DNA of 64,000 nt, from the NCBI GenBank assembly GCA_020310875.1, contig CM035408.1, positions 140,178,907 through 140,242,906 on the forward strand. Direction: 5' to 3'. Source of the stretch: Ceratopteris richardii. Lineage: Eukaryota; Streptophyta; Polypodiopsida; Polypodiales; Pteridaceae. Under the pieces are notes generated by a model that saw only the letters and a program-made list of their open reading frames with translations, did not search any database and was not told where the DNA came from. Shown here one piece after another: positions 50,889 through 63,670 of this stretch (positions within the stretch are counted from its first letter, which is position 1; the number at the start of each line of letters is the position of its first letter). The position numbers and the translations under genes are program-made.

Positions 50889-52620
50889 ATGGCATCAGAG
50901 GTCTCAGGCACATCCGGTGGATCAGGGTCTAGTCCTAGCGTTCCGAGGAGGAGCTATAACTTGCAGGGCAAAGACCATTTTGAGATCCGAAAATTTGATG
51001 GCACAAACTTTGCTCTATGGAAGAATCAGATTAAAGATGTGCTGATTCAAAGAAGGCAATGGAAGCCAGTAAATGGAATTTCAAAGAAGCCTGCTGACAT
51101 GGATGAAGATGATTGGGATGAGTTAGATTAAATGGCTAGGTCTACCATTCGCTTGCACCTGGCAGATAATGTTTACTTTACAGTATTAGACTGTGAAAGT
51201 GCAGAGGAGCTTTGGAAGAAGTTATGCAATACATATGAAAAAGAGACGGCATCAAATAAAGTATATCTGATGAGAAAATTATACGACCTTTGTATGAAGG
51301 ACACAGATAGTGTTGCTGCTCATCTAAATGAGTTTGATGCCATATTCTCCCAGTTACAGGCTCAGAAAATGGATATGGACAATGAAATGAAAGCAGTATT
51401 GCTGTTATGCACCCTGCCATCATCATGGGATACATTTTGCACAGCTATTAGCAATAGTGCACCAGGTGGTAAACTCGTCTATGATGACATATGTGGAGCA
51501 CTCTTGAGTGAGGAGGTTTGTAGAAAATCTATGGTTCGCACTCAGAGTGGAGATGCATATAATGTTCGTGATTCTTACCAAGGAAAGAATCAACAACGTG
51601 GCAGGAGCAAGAACAAGGAAAAGAATGGTCAACGGAATAAGAGCAGAAGTAAATCAAGGAAGAGGGATATTGAATGCCATTATTGTCATAAGAAAGGACA
51701 CATGAAGGAAGACTGTTATGCATTAAAGAATGCTAAAGGTAAAGGACAGAATGTTGATGGGCATGTTAAACAGTTACCTGCACCATCTACTTCGACTGTG
51801 AAGATTGAAGAAATTAATGCTATTTCTGATGATGCTGATGTGTTGAGACTTGATAGTACTATGCCATCTGAGGCACTTATGGCTGATTCTCTTTCCCACA
51901 CCTGGCTGCTAGATTCTAGTGCTTCTTTCCATGTGACACCACATAGAGAATGGTTCTCTAATTATGCAGCAAAGTCTCTTGGTACCGTGAGACTTGGTGA
52001 CTCTTACCAGTGTGATGTTGTGGGGATTGGAGATGTGGTTGTGTAGGTCATTGACGGTTCAAAATTTACTATGCATAATGTACGCCATGTACCTTAGTTA
52101 TCACGTAGTTTGATGTGAGTTGGTCAACTTGATGACCTTGGTTACAAGGTGGTCTTCTATGCTCAGTCCTTTCGTATATCAAAGGGCAATATGGTTATTG
52201 CAAAAGGAAGGAAAGTTGGCTCACTTTACCCTTTATTTGTATCACAGAAAGAACACTTGTTAGCTGTTACTGAACAGCCTATGGCTTGTATTTGGCATGG
52301 TCGTTTGGGCCATATATCTCGTAGTGGAATGGAAAATCTTTCTCGTTCTGGCTACTTACCTGTGTTATCTTTCTCTGATTTTTCATTTTGTGAGCATTGT
52401 CAATATGGAAAGCAAACCAGAAATGTGCATAAAACGCACATTGACTCTTCAATTCAGCCTTTAGATCTTGTTCATACAGATGTGTGTGGTCCTATGCCCA
52501 CTAGGTCCTTAGGTGGTTCTCTTTACTTTGTCACTTTCATAGATGATGCTACTAGAAAAGTCTGGGTATATCCTATCAAATTGAAGGATGATGTATTCCC
52601 TACTTTCAAAAAATGGCTTG
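50889..52620 (+). pseudogene. copia gag-protease-integrase, truncated (copy 2)
   Basis: Copy of 15963-17694 with the same four in-frame stops (51129, 52044, 52095, 52116), zinc knuckle, LDSSAS and truncated integrase. One residue differs near the start (SSPSVP versus SSASVP). Confidence 0.9.
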
Positions 52621-54450
52621 CTCAAAGGAAGTGCAAAGTTTCTTGGGCCATGCAGGTTATCACAGAAGATTCATTAGGATGTATTCAGAAATTGCTAAGC
52701 CCTTGTCAAGGCTTACCAGTAAAAAGATCCCTTTCTCATGGAGTGCTGAAGCTGACAAAGCATTTTGTGAACTAAAGTTGAGGTTATGTACTGCTCCACT
52801 TTTAAGTGTTCCTAATTGGACATTGGAATTTCATGTGCATACAGATGCTAGTCTTCATGCTGTTGGTGTAGTTTTAGCTCAACCATCATCGCACAAAGTG
52901 GATAGACCTATCTCTTATGCTAGCAGATTACTCAACCAAGCTGAAAGGAATTACAGTACAACGGAAAGAGAAGGTTTGGCTATTGTATTTGCCCTTCAGA
53001 AGTTCCGACATTATCTCCTTGGTGTACATTTCATTGTTATTTCTGATCATCAGCCCTTGAAGTATTTGATAAACAAGGCTAGAGTAGCTGGAAGGATTTG
53101 GAGATGGTTGCTACTATTCCAAGAATTTAATTTTGATATTCATATTAAGCCAGGAAAAGAGCACTACATGGCAGATCAGGTGTCCAGGACCGCAATGAGC
53201 GAAAAGGCAACAGGTATTAATGATGAACTGGTGGATAGCAATCTTTTTCTAGTAGTAATTCGGACAGGTTCGGATGATGAAATTCTCCATGTTCTGACTA
53301 CTGGAAAGATCCCAGAACACTTGACACCTGTAGAAAAGAGAAGATTGCTCCTGAAAACCAAAGCATATTCTCTTATAAATGGAAATTTATATAAATACTG
53401 TCAGGATGATATCTTGAGAAGGTGTGTCTATCTAGAGGAGGTAAATCTTTTACTAGAGGCAACACACAGTGAAGGACACCTAAAGGGGGAAGAATTGGCT
53501 CATAGGATCATCCACAAAGGTTTATGGTGGCCTCATATTTTCAAGGATGCAATCAAGTTTGCAAAAGAATGCCACATCTGTCAGAGATGTGCTCCCACGC
53601 CAACCAGATTGAACTTCCAACCATTAGTCATATCTACTGGATGGCTTCCATTTGAACGATGGGGTCTTGATTTCATAGGGCCAATTAGCCCTACTGGGCA
53701 ACCAGGAGGTAAAAAGTATATTTTGATGGCCACATGCTATGCCACTAAATGGATAGAGGCTAAAGCAACTGTGGACTGCACGGCTTTAACAGTAGCTAAA
53801 TTTATGTATAAACGTATTTTCCCAAGATTTGGTTGCCCACTGGAAATTACTAGTGACAGGGGCACACATTTCATAAATCAATTGCTCCAGTTTATATTTG
53901 ACAGGTACAAAATCTTCCATAAAAAATCTTGTGCCTATTACCCAAGGGCAAATGGCCAAGCAGAGAGTTCCAATAAGATTTTGATTGGACTACTTCGCAA
54001 ATTATTTTTTGATCATCAAAGCTCTTGGCCACTAGCATTAACTGGTGCAATTTGGGCTTTCAGAACCACGAAGAGGGGAACCACAGGCGAGACTCCATTT
54101 CGCTTAGTTTATGGTAAAGAGGCATTGGCACCATTTGAGTTTATCATCAGAAAAGAAATAGGAATCAAAACCATTGGAATTGAACCCCCCATTCAGAGAT
54201 TGGTGGCATTAGAAGACAAGAAGAGCGCAAGAAATTACATGACAGGTATCTGAGATCCAATGAAGTTCAGGAAGGGTCCATGGTTTTAGTGCATCAGGTT
54301 CCAGCAATTTCAACTAAATTGGCACCCAAATGGACAGGACCATATAAGGTTATCAAGGTATTGCCACATGGTGCAGTGCATCTGGAAGATCTGCAGGGTA
54401 AAAGGATGCCCCTCGTCAACATCTCCAGGGTGAAGAGTTATTTGAATTGA
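52613..54450 (+). pseudogene. Ty3/gypsy 3' half, frameshifted (copy 2)
   Basis: Same as 17687-19561 through RNase H and the integrase core. A 37-bp deletion at about 54214 then shifts the frame and it stops at 54253 after 546 codons. The homologous C-terminal coding continues out of frame to the stop near 54450. Other differences: CYAT in place of CYCT and SDDE in place of WYDE. Copy 2 agrees better with related elements at CYAT, so copy 1 probably carries the change there. Confidence 0.85.
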
Positions 54451-54528
54451 TGCAAGCAGATGAAATTCACTCTCTATACATATCATAGTTCTTTTATTTT
54501 CTGCATGAAAAATAAGCAAATAAAGAAA

Positions 54529-54548
54529 TTGCACCAGGGACGGTGCAA
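54529..54548 (+). other. Hairpin upstream of LTR-A (copy 2)
   Basis: As at 19640-19659 with one change in the top pair, leaving a 7-bp stem. Confidence 0.55.
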
Positions 54549-54571
54549 AATCTTGATGTGGGGGTCTGTAG

Positions 54572-54865
54572 ATCCCCCTCCTCTCTCTCTTTTCCCTCTC
54601 TCTCTCTCTCTTTTTCCCTCTCTCTCTTTCCTTCTCTCTCTATTTCCCTCTCTTTCTTTCTCTTTCTCTCTCTTCTCTTTTAATTTCCCCCTCTCTCTCT
54701 TTTTCTCTCTCTTTCTCTCTCTTTTTCTCTCTCTCTCCCCCTCTCTTCCCCCCTCTCTCTCTCTCTCTTTCTCTCTCTCTCCCCCTCTCTTCTCCTCTCT
54801 CTCTCTCTCTCTCTTTCCTCCTCCCTCTTTCCCCTTTGTCTCTCTCTCTTTTCCCCGCGTATGAA

Positions 54866-54903
<38 letters not shown>

Positions 54904-54953
54904 ATCTCCCTATCTCTCTTCCCCTCTCTCTCCTCCCTCCCTTCTCTCTCCTC
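54572..54953 (+). repeat. CT-rich simple sequence in LTR-A (copy 2)
   Basis: Copy of 19683-20069, a few bases shorter. Confidence 0.92.
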
Positions 54954-55342
54954 CCCCACCCGCTGGCTTCCGCCTCCTCACCCGCTGCCCCCACCCCGCC
55001 ACCCGCCCAGTGCCCCTCCACCATCCCTCCCGCCTCCTCACCCGCTGCCCCCACCCCGCCACCCGCCCAGTCCGCCCAGTTTCCCCCCCGCCATCCGCCC
55101 AGTTTCCCCCCGCCACCCGCCCATCCCTCCCCTCCCGCCCGCAGTAGCCCGCATCCCCCGCCCCCGCTCTCTCCCCCCGCACCTCCTCTCCGCCTGCAGC
55201 TCCGCCCCCCTACCCTTCCCCACCCGCAGCTCTACCCCCGCCCCTCCTCTCCGCCCGCCCGCAGCCCGCCCCTCACACCTCCGCCCTCCGCCCCCTGCCC
55301 CTCACACACCCGCCCTCCGCCCCCCTCGCGCACACACTCCAC
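54954..55342 (+). repeat. C-rich tract in LTR-A (copy 2)
   Basis: Copy of 20070-20395 with about 60 bp duplicated: the stretch from CCTCCTCACCCGCTGCC to CACCCGCCCAGT occurs twice. Confidence 0.88.
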
Positions 55343-55767
55343 CCCCTCACTCTCTATCTCTCTCACATACCTGCACATACACACGCAAAATAACACACAT
55401 ACGCACATACATACACAAACACACACATGCACTCACGCACACACACTTCCACACACACCGGCTTACACACACACCCACATACACTCCCACACATACACAC
55501 ATACACACTCACACACCCACACAATTACACACACCCCCACATACATACACACACGTCTACACAAACACATGCACACACCCATACACACGTGCATACACAC
55601 ACAATTACACACTCACACACACATACATTCACGCACACACTCACATGCATAATTAACCATGCATACACGCACAATTACACACATGCACACACACCTACCC
55701 TCATTCACACACGCGCACCCACACACACAACCACATGCACACAGTCACTCACAATCCCAATCACATA
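55343..55767 (+). repeat. CA-rich tract in LTR-A (copy 2)
   Basis: Copy of 20396-20820. Confidence 0.92.
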
Positions 55768-56187
55768 GGAACAATGCAAAATTTCGGAGGCAATTCTTCA
55801 GTCCTGGCCATCTTAGGAGATGACAGATATGGAGTCATAAAGAGGACATTAAAATTCATCAAATACAAGCTTGATGAGTCTGAGGATGCAAATGAGTACT
55901 TCGAGCCAGCTTGGGGATGACCTTTCAAATTAAAGTATTTCTTGGGGCTCTAGGAATTGTAAAGTTACAAGTAAAATCTACCCTCCCTTTCTCACACTCA
56001 AGAGGAGTTTCTAAATCACCGGCAATGCAAAATAAGGGTCTCAATTTGACTACAAAAGAGGTATGGGATAAAAGTGTGCAAGATAAAATTGGAAGCAGGG
56101 AATAGTTCCTTGCCACCAACCATTCACGGTGACTACCTATTTTGGTGGATCTAATTCAAATCAAGTGGATTATTTGACCTACCCCCC

Positions 56188-56262
56188 AATTTTGGGTGAT
56201 TAACCGGCGCGTGATCAGTGGACGTGAAGATTCGGCAAGGCTCTCTTGGCCTATTGGGGCCT
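56188..56262 (+). promoter_or_regulatory. Conserved promoter-like block of LTR-A (copy 2)
   Basis: Copy of 21241-21315. A TATA box is again not present downstream. Confidence 0.6.
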
Positions 56263-56899
56263 ACAAAATCAAGGGATTTGTGCTCATTTGGGTACACTGG
56301 AGTACATGTACAAGGTACAACAATTTTAGAGATACGGTGGTTCGTGCATACGTGCAGAAGTCCTCTCTTGCATTTGGTGGTTTCAAGTCTACTGTGGGAG
56401 CTTCTCTGTCGTGTATACAGAGGGTAGGCTTCTCAGTGGAGGGCTATGAGCACTATAGTGTAAGAGAGTAGCTTGGATTTATTTTCTTTTCCGTGAGTCA
56501 GTGTGTTGATTAATCTCTATTCTCTTGAGAAATTCTACCATTTGTATTGCTCTGAATTAGCCTGCATATCGGTGGCCCCTTATGCTGATCTGTTGTATTG
56601 GAGTTAATACTTTTAGGGTGGCTTGTTAGCCTTAAGCTTGCACTTTTGAGCATCACTCTGCCCACCCTGTAATCGTCTGATTCGAATCAAGAAGTGTATG
56701 GTCTTCCTTGGTCATTGGTTGTCCATATTTTCTGAAGCATTTACCATTCTGTACAATTCTTGTTGTCTGCCTACTCACAGAAATGTTAAAGGGTATACTT
56801 CCCTAAAGAGAACCCCCCTTGAGTAGGTGACGTACTGGACGTGTTTAATTTTCATTCTCTACTTTTGTTAAAAGCGGATACCCCAGTACCTCCTCTACA

Positions 56900-58324
56900 A
56901 TTATCATAGGTTTTTCCTGTGATGGCCTCTCTTTTAGGCATTCGTACCAAATTTTTTCGGTCTTCAACTTCATATTTCTTGAAATTTTTTGGTACCTCAA
57001 ACAATGATTCCTCCTCTTCTTGTTTTACTGCTTTTCTTTTCTTTTTCTTTTGAGTGCTCTCACTTCCATCCTTTAAATTCACCATTCTAATGCTTGTGAG
57101 AGGTTCTTCTTCCTTTTGGGTATATACTCCTATGTCTTCTAAATAGTGCTTTTTTGAGTCAAAGTAAGTATCCATTACAATGGATTCTAGATCGTCGTCA
57201 TCCTCCTCCTCTTCTATGAAATCCCTAGGGTCACATTCTTCTAGCAAGAGCTGACACATAAACACTGAAATATCATACCCCTCCTCATCACAATGAGGTG
57301 TCCATTGTTTTGCATTGACAAAAATGTCCATGGTGGCCAAGATTTCTGCCCAACCATGAGGCTCAAATTCCTCATCTAGAAATATCATCGGTGTGTAGGC
57401 TGGGTTGTTAATTGGTCTTTCTCCTTGAGAAGTACCTTCTTCTCTCACCTTAAGGCGTTTTTCCTCTTCCTCTGTGACCTTGCACACCTACAAATGAGTA
57501 TCTTCGTGCAACTAGGATGCGTCACGAGAACTTCTAGAATGCATAGAGATTGAATCTTCCTTTGCTTTGTGAATAGGATTCCACTGTAGGGGTGTTACAT
57601 CTCTGAAGGAGTAATCCTTCAAATTGACCTTGATGGTGACCCCTAAGTGCTGTAAATACAAGGAGTTGGTTCCCCAATCCTGTACTATTTGCAATTGCTA
57701 TAGGAAGGGTCTTCCTAGGATCATCTTGTAGACATTGTTTTTTTCAAAGTCACATATAGCAAATGTGTGTTCAAACTCTACACCACAAGTGGTTAGAGTT
57801 ATCCCTTCGAGAAATCCTAGAGGTCTTTCAAAATGACCATCTGCCATTTGAAGCTTCATTCTAGTTGTTCTTAATGTGGGTTCGCCCCATCATTTCCACA
57901 AGGAGGTGGTCACAATAGCAACACCAACACCTGAATCTATGATTGCTTTGGTTGTGTAACCTTGGTAGGTGATTGGAAGATAAGTATTACCTTCTTCACC
58001 TTCACTCATGCCCCCTATTTTGTCTAGAGGTATCTCGGGTACTTTTTGCTTTGAGCCTACTTTTGGCATATTGGAATCAAGTTCTGGAACCTGATCTTTC
58101 ACATGATTCCATAGCTTAGGTTTTACTTTGAGAAGCTCTTCTATGGTGAGATGACACTGAACCTTAGTGTTCTTCATGACATCAGTGTTTCTTGGAACCA
58201 CTTGTAAGAAATCACTTGAATGATGTGTGTGACTCTCCTCCCATCCATATATACCCTCTTGTACTCTAAAAATAGCAATGGTATACTCTAAACTTAGTGT
58301 GAACATGTGGCCATCATGCAACAC
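56900..58324 (-). pseudogene. Ty3/gypsy protease and linker fragment (copy 2)
   Basis: Copy of 21953-23377. The protease motif IIDSGVGVAI is kept, followed by VTTS instead of ATTS. Confidence 0.72.
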
Positions 58325-58326
58325 TT

Positions 58327-59660
58327 ATTCCCATTACTACCATAGTACTTCCCATTACTACCAAAATACCTTAGGGTATCCCCCGAGCTTGGGACCTTGG
58401 CTAGCTGGCCCTTGTCCCTCACACACATGGATTGATCCCTTTGGATTAAATAGACTAATCCCTCTGGATCAATGATCCCTATGGATCACATGCATTGATC
58501 CCTATGGATCAATGTCTAACACTCTCCCCCTTCTAAAGATCATTGTCCTCAATGATGAATGAGGGAAAGTACTTGCAAACCACAGCTTCTGATTCCCAAG
58601 TAGAGTCAGTAAGTGGTAATCCTCTCCATGCTACTAGATACTCCTGGATGACACGATTCCTCAGTCGCCTTTGTCTCCTATCTAATATCATGTCTAGAGA
58701 GTGATCCATCCTATTACTTTCTTGCAAAGAAACAATACCTTCTATTAGATTATCCTCCCTACAAACATGGAACACTGGATGAAATTTGCAATCTAGAGGA
58801 AGATCTAATCAGTATGCAACTTCACCTAGCTTTTTAACTATCTTCTAAGGTCCTCAAAACCTTTTAGATCTAGGTGGTACCTGAAGAAAGATTCTATCTC
58901 ATGCCTCTAAGGATCTAGGAGATCTTTTCCTATCAGCGTACTCTTTAGCCCCATCAACTTCTTGCTGCATCTTCGATTTAGCTATTTCTAAATTTTCTTG
59001 GATATTTGCTAACAAATCCAAAGCACTAGGACATTGATTCATGCCATAGTTCATCGCAAAAGGAAATGCAACTAGTGCCAAATACTATCCCAATCTGTCT
59101 GTCTCTCAAACATATATGCCCTCAATATGTCCTCTAAATCTGATCCTGCTTGGTCCTGTAAATCTGACATCCCTATCTGAAACTATGGATGTCCACAATC
59201 CATGCAATCTGAAGACATGTTGGATAAACAACTCCGCTACGTGTGGATCAAATAGACTGATCCCTATGGATCAAATGGACTCACCCTTGTGGATCAATGT
59301 CTGACACTCTGATCCCTATGTGGAGTTTCTATCGTCTCCTATGTGGGTATGAACTGACCCCTTATGGACCAAAATCATGATCCCTATGGATCATCAATCT
59401 GTCTACCACAACTAGGATAGTATCCCACTTCCTTTGGGTCCGCTGTACCCGACTATGAAGTCCATGGATACACTGTCCAAGTTGTGTTTTGGAGTTTGTA
59501 AAGGATACAAAAGATGTGGAGTCTTTATCCTTTCTACTTTGTTGAATTGACACATAAAGCCTGTTAAACATAAGTGTGGAGATCTCTGGCTATCCAGGCC
59601 ACCAAATGTTCTTCTTACAAAGGGTATTATCTTATCAACACCTGGATGTCCGACACACTT
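58327..59660 (-). mobile_element. Decayed chromovirus: integrase, chromodomain, start of 3' LTR (copy 2)
   Basis: Copy of 23380-24713: integrase core 59660-59362, tail 59081-58899, chromodomain 58775-58533, LTR start at 58521. Confidence 0.82.
58533..58775 (-). pseudogene. Chromodomain (copy 2)
   Basis: Same residues as 23586-23828. Confidence 0.8.
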
Positions 59661-59664
59661 ACAC

Positions 59665-59793
59665 ATACACACAGATACACATATGCATACACACAAACAT
59701 TTCTACAAACACATAGAAGAACTTGCATGCATGCATTATTGCATTTACACATACACATATACACATTAACACATACTTAAATGCATGTATATG
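59665..59793 (+). repeat. CA/CATA tract, left of solo LTR-B (copy 2)
   Basis: Ends in ATATG (59789-59793). Confidence 0.85.
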
Positions 59794-60064
59794 TGTAGAT
59801 CCCCAGGGGCAGACTTGACTTGATCAATGAATGTCTTCCATCAAGATAAAAGGACAAATTGAAATCTACAAAGGGCTTCTGTACGATTAAAAGTGTGCTG
59901 CACAAAGAGGTCGTCACCCTTCCTTTGGAATACTCTTTGAGTGGAGAACAAATGCGATTTCACCAGTGATAGTATCAGGAGCCTTACCAGCCTCTCCAGG
60001 AAATAACTCTCTTTCCCTTTCTCTCTCTCCTTTCCCTTCACCCTCCCCTATCATCCCCCCCCCT

Positions 60065-61170
60065 AACCTCCATTCAACCCCACCCTTCCCCATGCGCCCA
60101 CTCAACTCCACCCTCCCCCATGCGCCCCCCCTCAACCCCACCCTCCCCCATGCGCCCCCCCTCAACTCCACCCTCCCCCATGCGCCCCCCTTCATCCCCA
60201 CCCTCCCCCATGCGCCCCCCTCAACTCCACCCTCCCCCATGCGCCCCCCTCAACTCCACCCTCTCCCATGCGCCCCCCTCAACTCCACCCTCCCCCATGC
60301 GCCCCCCTTCATCCCCACCCTCCCCCATGCGCCCCCCTCAACTCCACCCTCCCCCATGCGCCCCCCTTCATCCCCACCCTCCCCCATGCGCCCCCCTCAA
60401 CTCCACCCTCCCCCATGCGCCCCCCTGAACTCCACCCTCCCCCATGCGCCCCCCTTCATCCCCACCCTCCCCCATGCGCCCCCCTCAACTCCACCCTCCC
60501 CCATGCGCCCCCCTCAACTCCACCCTTCCCCATGCGCCCCCCTCAACTCCACCCTCCCCCATGCGCCCCCCCTCAACTCCACCCTCCCCCATGCGCCCCC
60601 CTTCATCCCCACCCTCCCCCATGCGCCCCCCTCAACTCCACCCTCCCCCATGCGCCCCCCTCAACTCCACCCTTCCCCATGCGCCCCCCTCAACTCCACC
60701 CTCCCCCATGCGCCCCCCCTCAACTCCACCCTCCCCCATGCGCCCCCCTTCATCCCCACCCTCCCCCATGCGCCCCCCTCAACTCCACCCTCCCCCATGC
60801 GCCCCCCTCAACTCCACCCTCCCCCATGCGCCCCCCTTCATCCGCACCCTCCCCCATGCGCCCCCCTCAACTCCACCCTCCCCCATGCGCCCCCCTCAAC
60901 CCCACCATTCCCCATGCGCCCCCTCATCCCCACCCTCCCCCATGCGCCCCCCTCAACTCCACCCTCCCCCATGCGCCCCCCTTCATCCCCACCCTCCCCC
61001 ATGCAACCCCTCCCTCCCCCGTAAGAGCCTCTCTCAACCCCACCCTCCCCCATGCGCCCCCCTCATCCCCACCCTCCCCCATGCGCCCCCCTCAACTCCA
61101 CCCTCCCCCATGCGCCCCCCTCAACCCCACTCTCCCCCATGCGCCCCCCTCATCCCCACCCTCCCCCATG
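60065..61170 (+). repeat. C-rich 29/30-bp minisatellite in LTR-B (copy 2)
   Basis: Same higher-order pattern as copy 1, with a few point changes (for example CTGAACTCC near 60425 and TTCATCCGC near 60840). Confidence 0.92.
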
Positions 61171-61800
61171 CTCATTCACATACACACCCACACTTACACA
61201 CACATCCTCACATACACACACGTACCCACTAAAACACACCTGCACTCACACTTGCATTCACACACCCTCACATGCGCTGCATATTCTCGTACACACCCAC
61301 ACCCACACACATACGACCCGGTATCACCGAGAAAGAAAGAGAAGAGTGTTTCTGTTCCTCTGAGAATGGACCCAGAATTCTTCAAGTAGGCTATGAAGAT
61401 GTAGAAGATCATGAGATAATGGAAGCATATGAACGACTTGGCTCTTTGCTAGTAAATGAAGACATTGTTCGTGAAAACTGAGGGCCACACTTGACAGCTT
61501 CATACAGAGGCTCTTCTTGATCTTCAGAAGGGAGTCTATATCACACCTAGATATGACCTTCTATTCACAAATTCAAGGCATGACCTAGATGCTATTCATG
61601 GGCCTTCCAGGAGGACAAGCGGGTGGACCAATCGACTTCCCGGGAAATGAGAATCTCCATTCTCAGATGGCAGGAGATGAGGTAAAAGTGAATTGTTAAA
61701 AGTAAAAGTGGATAAACAAATGTTGCCGCCAACCATTCCCAGTGACTACCTACTTTTGAGGATCCAATTCAAGTCCAGGGAATAATTGACCTACCCCTTC

Positions 61801-61881
61801 AATTTTGGGTAATCAACTGGCGCATGATCAGTGGACGTGAAGATTCGGCAAGGCCCTCTTGGCCTATTGAGGCCTATATAA
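61801..61881 (+). promoter_or_regulatory. Conserved pre-TATA block and TATA box of LTR-B (copy 2)
   Basis: Copy of 26857-26937. Confidence 0.65.
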
Positions 61882-61948
61882 ACAAAGGATTTGTGCTCAT
61901 TGGGATACACATTTTTTTTGGTACATTTTTTTGGAGTTACATTGACGC

Positions 61949-62000
61949 GTGTATACGTGCAGAAGTTCTCTCTTGTGTATACGTGCAGAAGTTCTCTCTT
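61949..62000 (+). repeat. 26-bp perfect tandem duplication (copy 2)
   Basis: Units 61949-61974 and 61975-62000. Confidence 0.92.
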
Positions 62001-62499
62001 GCACTTAGTGGTTTCAAGTCTTCTATGGGAGCTACTCTGTAATGTGTTTACAGAGGGGAGGCCTCTCAGTGAAGGGCTATGAGCACTATAGTGTCAAGGA
62101 GTAGTTTGGATTTTTCTTCTTTTCAGTGAGGTAGCGTTGTTGATTAGGTTCTATCCGCCTGAGAAATTCTTGTATTGTTCTGAGTTAGCCTCTGTGCTGG
62201 AGTAAATCATTTTTAGGGTGGTTTGTTAGCCCTGAGTTTACACTTTTGAGTATCATTCATCATTTGCCCGACTTTGTAATCATCTGATCATCTGACTTGA
62301 ATCGAGCAGTGTACAGTCTTCTTTGGTTATTGGTAGTCTATATTTTATGAAGCATTTACCATTCTATACAATTCTTGTTGTTGGCTTGCTCACAGAAATG
62401 TTAAAGGGTATACTTCCCTAAAGAGAACCCCCCTTGAGTAGGTGACGTACTGGAAGTGTTATTTTCTCTAAAAGTGGATACCCCAGTACCTCCTCTACA

Positions 62500-62852
62500 A
62501 TATGCACATTCACATGCATGCACATACACATGGACGCAAATGGAAATGCATGGATAAGCACATGGATGTTTCATACATATACACATACATATACATACAC
62601 TTGTATATGTTTATACACATACACATACATATGCACATATGTACATATACACACATACACATATATACACATATACATGCACATACATACACACATACAC
62701 ACACACATACACATGCACATGCACATACATACATATACACATACACATGCACATACACCCATATACACATATAGTTACACATATACATGCACATACATAT
62801 ATATACACACACATACATATGCACATGCACATACACATACATATGCAGATAC
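62500..62852 (+). repeat. CA/CATA microsatellite between LTR-B and the TRIM (copy 2)
   Basis: Copy of 27556-27908. Confidence 0.92.
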
Positions 62853-63665
62853 TGTGGGATTTGAACTCACGACCTACGAGCTAGGAGTATGATGGGCTAA
62901 CCACTTGCCCCAAAAGCCATGGTTGAGGATTACTTCCTAATCCTCCCTCTTAGGGTGTGGTTCAACTATCTCCTTTTGGTTATATCTTAAGTCTAACACT
63001 CTCTTCCCCTTCTAGAGATCATTGTCCTCAATGATCAATCCTTGCTCTCCCCTTGGATTGATGTCCTCACCCTCACACAGTCTCTTGAACCATCTTGTCC
63101 TCAACCTTGGTCTCTTGAGCCTTGGCTTTTCGCTTCTTGGCCACTTTGCCTACAGACATGCCTTGCTCTCAACCTTGGTGTCTTGAGACTTGCCTTTCCA
63201 CTTCTTGGCCACTTGCTCTCAACCTTGGTATGTTGAACCTTGCCTTTCTGCTTCTTGGCAACTAGCCTACGGACTTGCCTTGCTCTCAACCTCGGTCTCT
63301 TGAACCTGGTTCTCACCCATGCTAGGTATCTTGGATCCCCAATCCAGTGTCTTCATTGGAATGCTTGTTCCGAGAGCTTTCCAACGGTATATTACACCTC
63401 GAAATCCGACCTATAGATTGGGAGATAAAATCAAATCTTTGTTAAGCTTACCTTTGAAATCGACACGCGCGCCTTCCATCTGCCTTGCCCAAGTCTACTT
63501 CCTTAGGTCTGATACCAATTGTGGGATTTGAACTCACGACCTACAAGCTAGGAGTATGATGGGCTAACCACTTGCCCCAAAAGCCATGGTCAAGGATTAC
63601 TTCCTAATCCTCCCTCTTAGGGTGTGGTTCAACCATCTCCTTTCGGTTATATCTTGAGTCTAACA
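62853..63665 (-). mobile_element. TRIM: miniature LTR retrotransposon (copy 2)
   Basis: Copy of 27909-28721. LTRs at 62853-62998 and 63520-63665, PBS 63517-63506, GATAC at 62848-62852 and 63666-63670. Internal minisatellite 63083-63316. Confidence 0.93.
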
Positions 63666-63670
63666 GATAC

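Larger units (their letters stand above)
54567..56899 (+). mobile_element. Gypsy 3' LTR (LTR-A, copy 2)
   Basis: Copy of 19678-21952. CT tract 54572-54953, C-rich tract 54954-55342 with an extra local duplication near 55010-55070, CA tract 55343-55767, conserved block 56188-56262. The ends TGTAG and CTACA are intact. Confidence 0.85.
59794..62499 (+). mobile_element. Solo gypsy LTR (LTR-B, copy 2)
   Basis: Copy of 24847-27555 with ATATG on both sides (59789-59793, 62500-62504). Minisatellite 60065-61170, CA tract 61171-61313, conserved block 61801-61874, TATATAA 61875-61881, 26-bp duplication 61949-62000. Confidence 0.9.
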
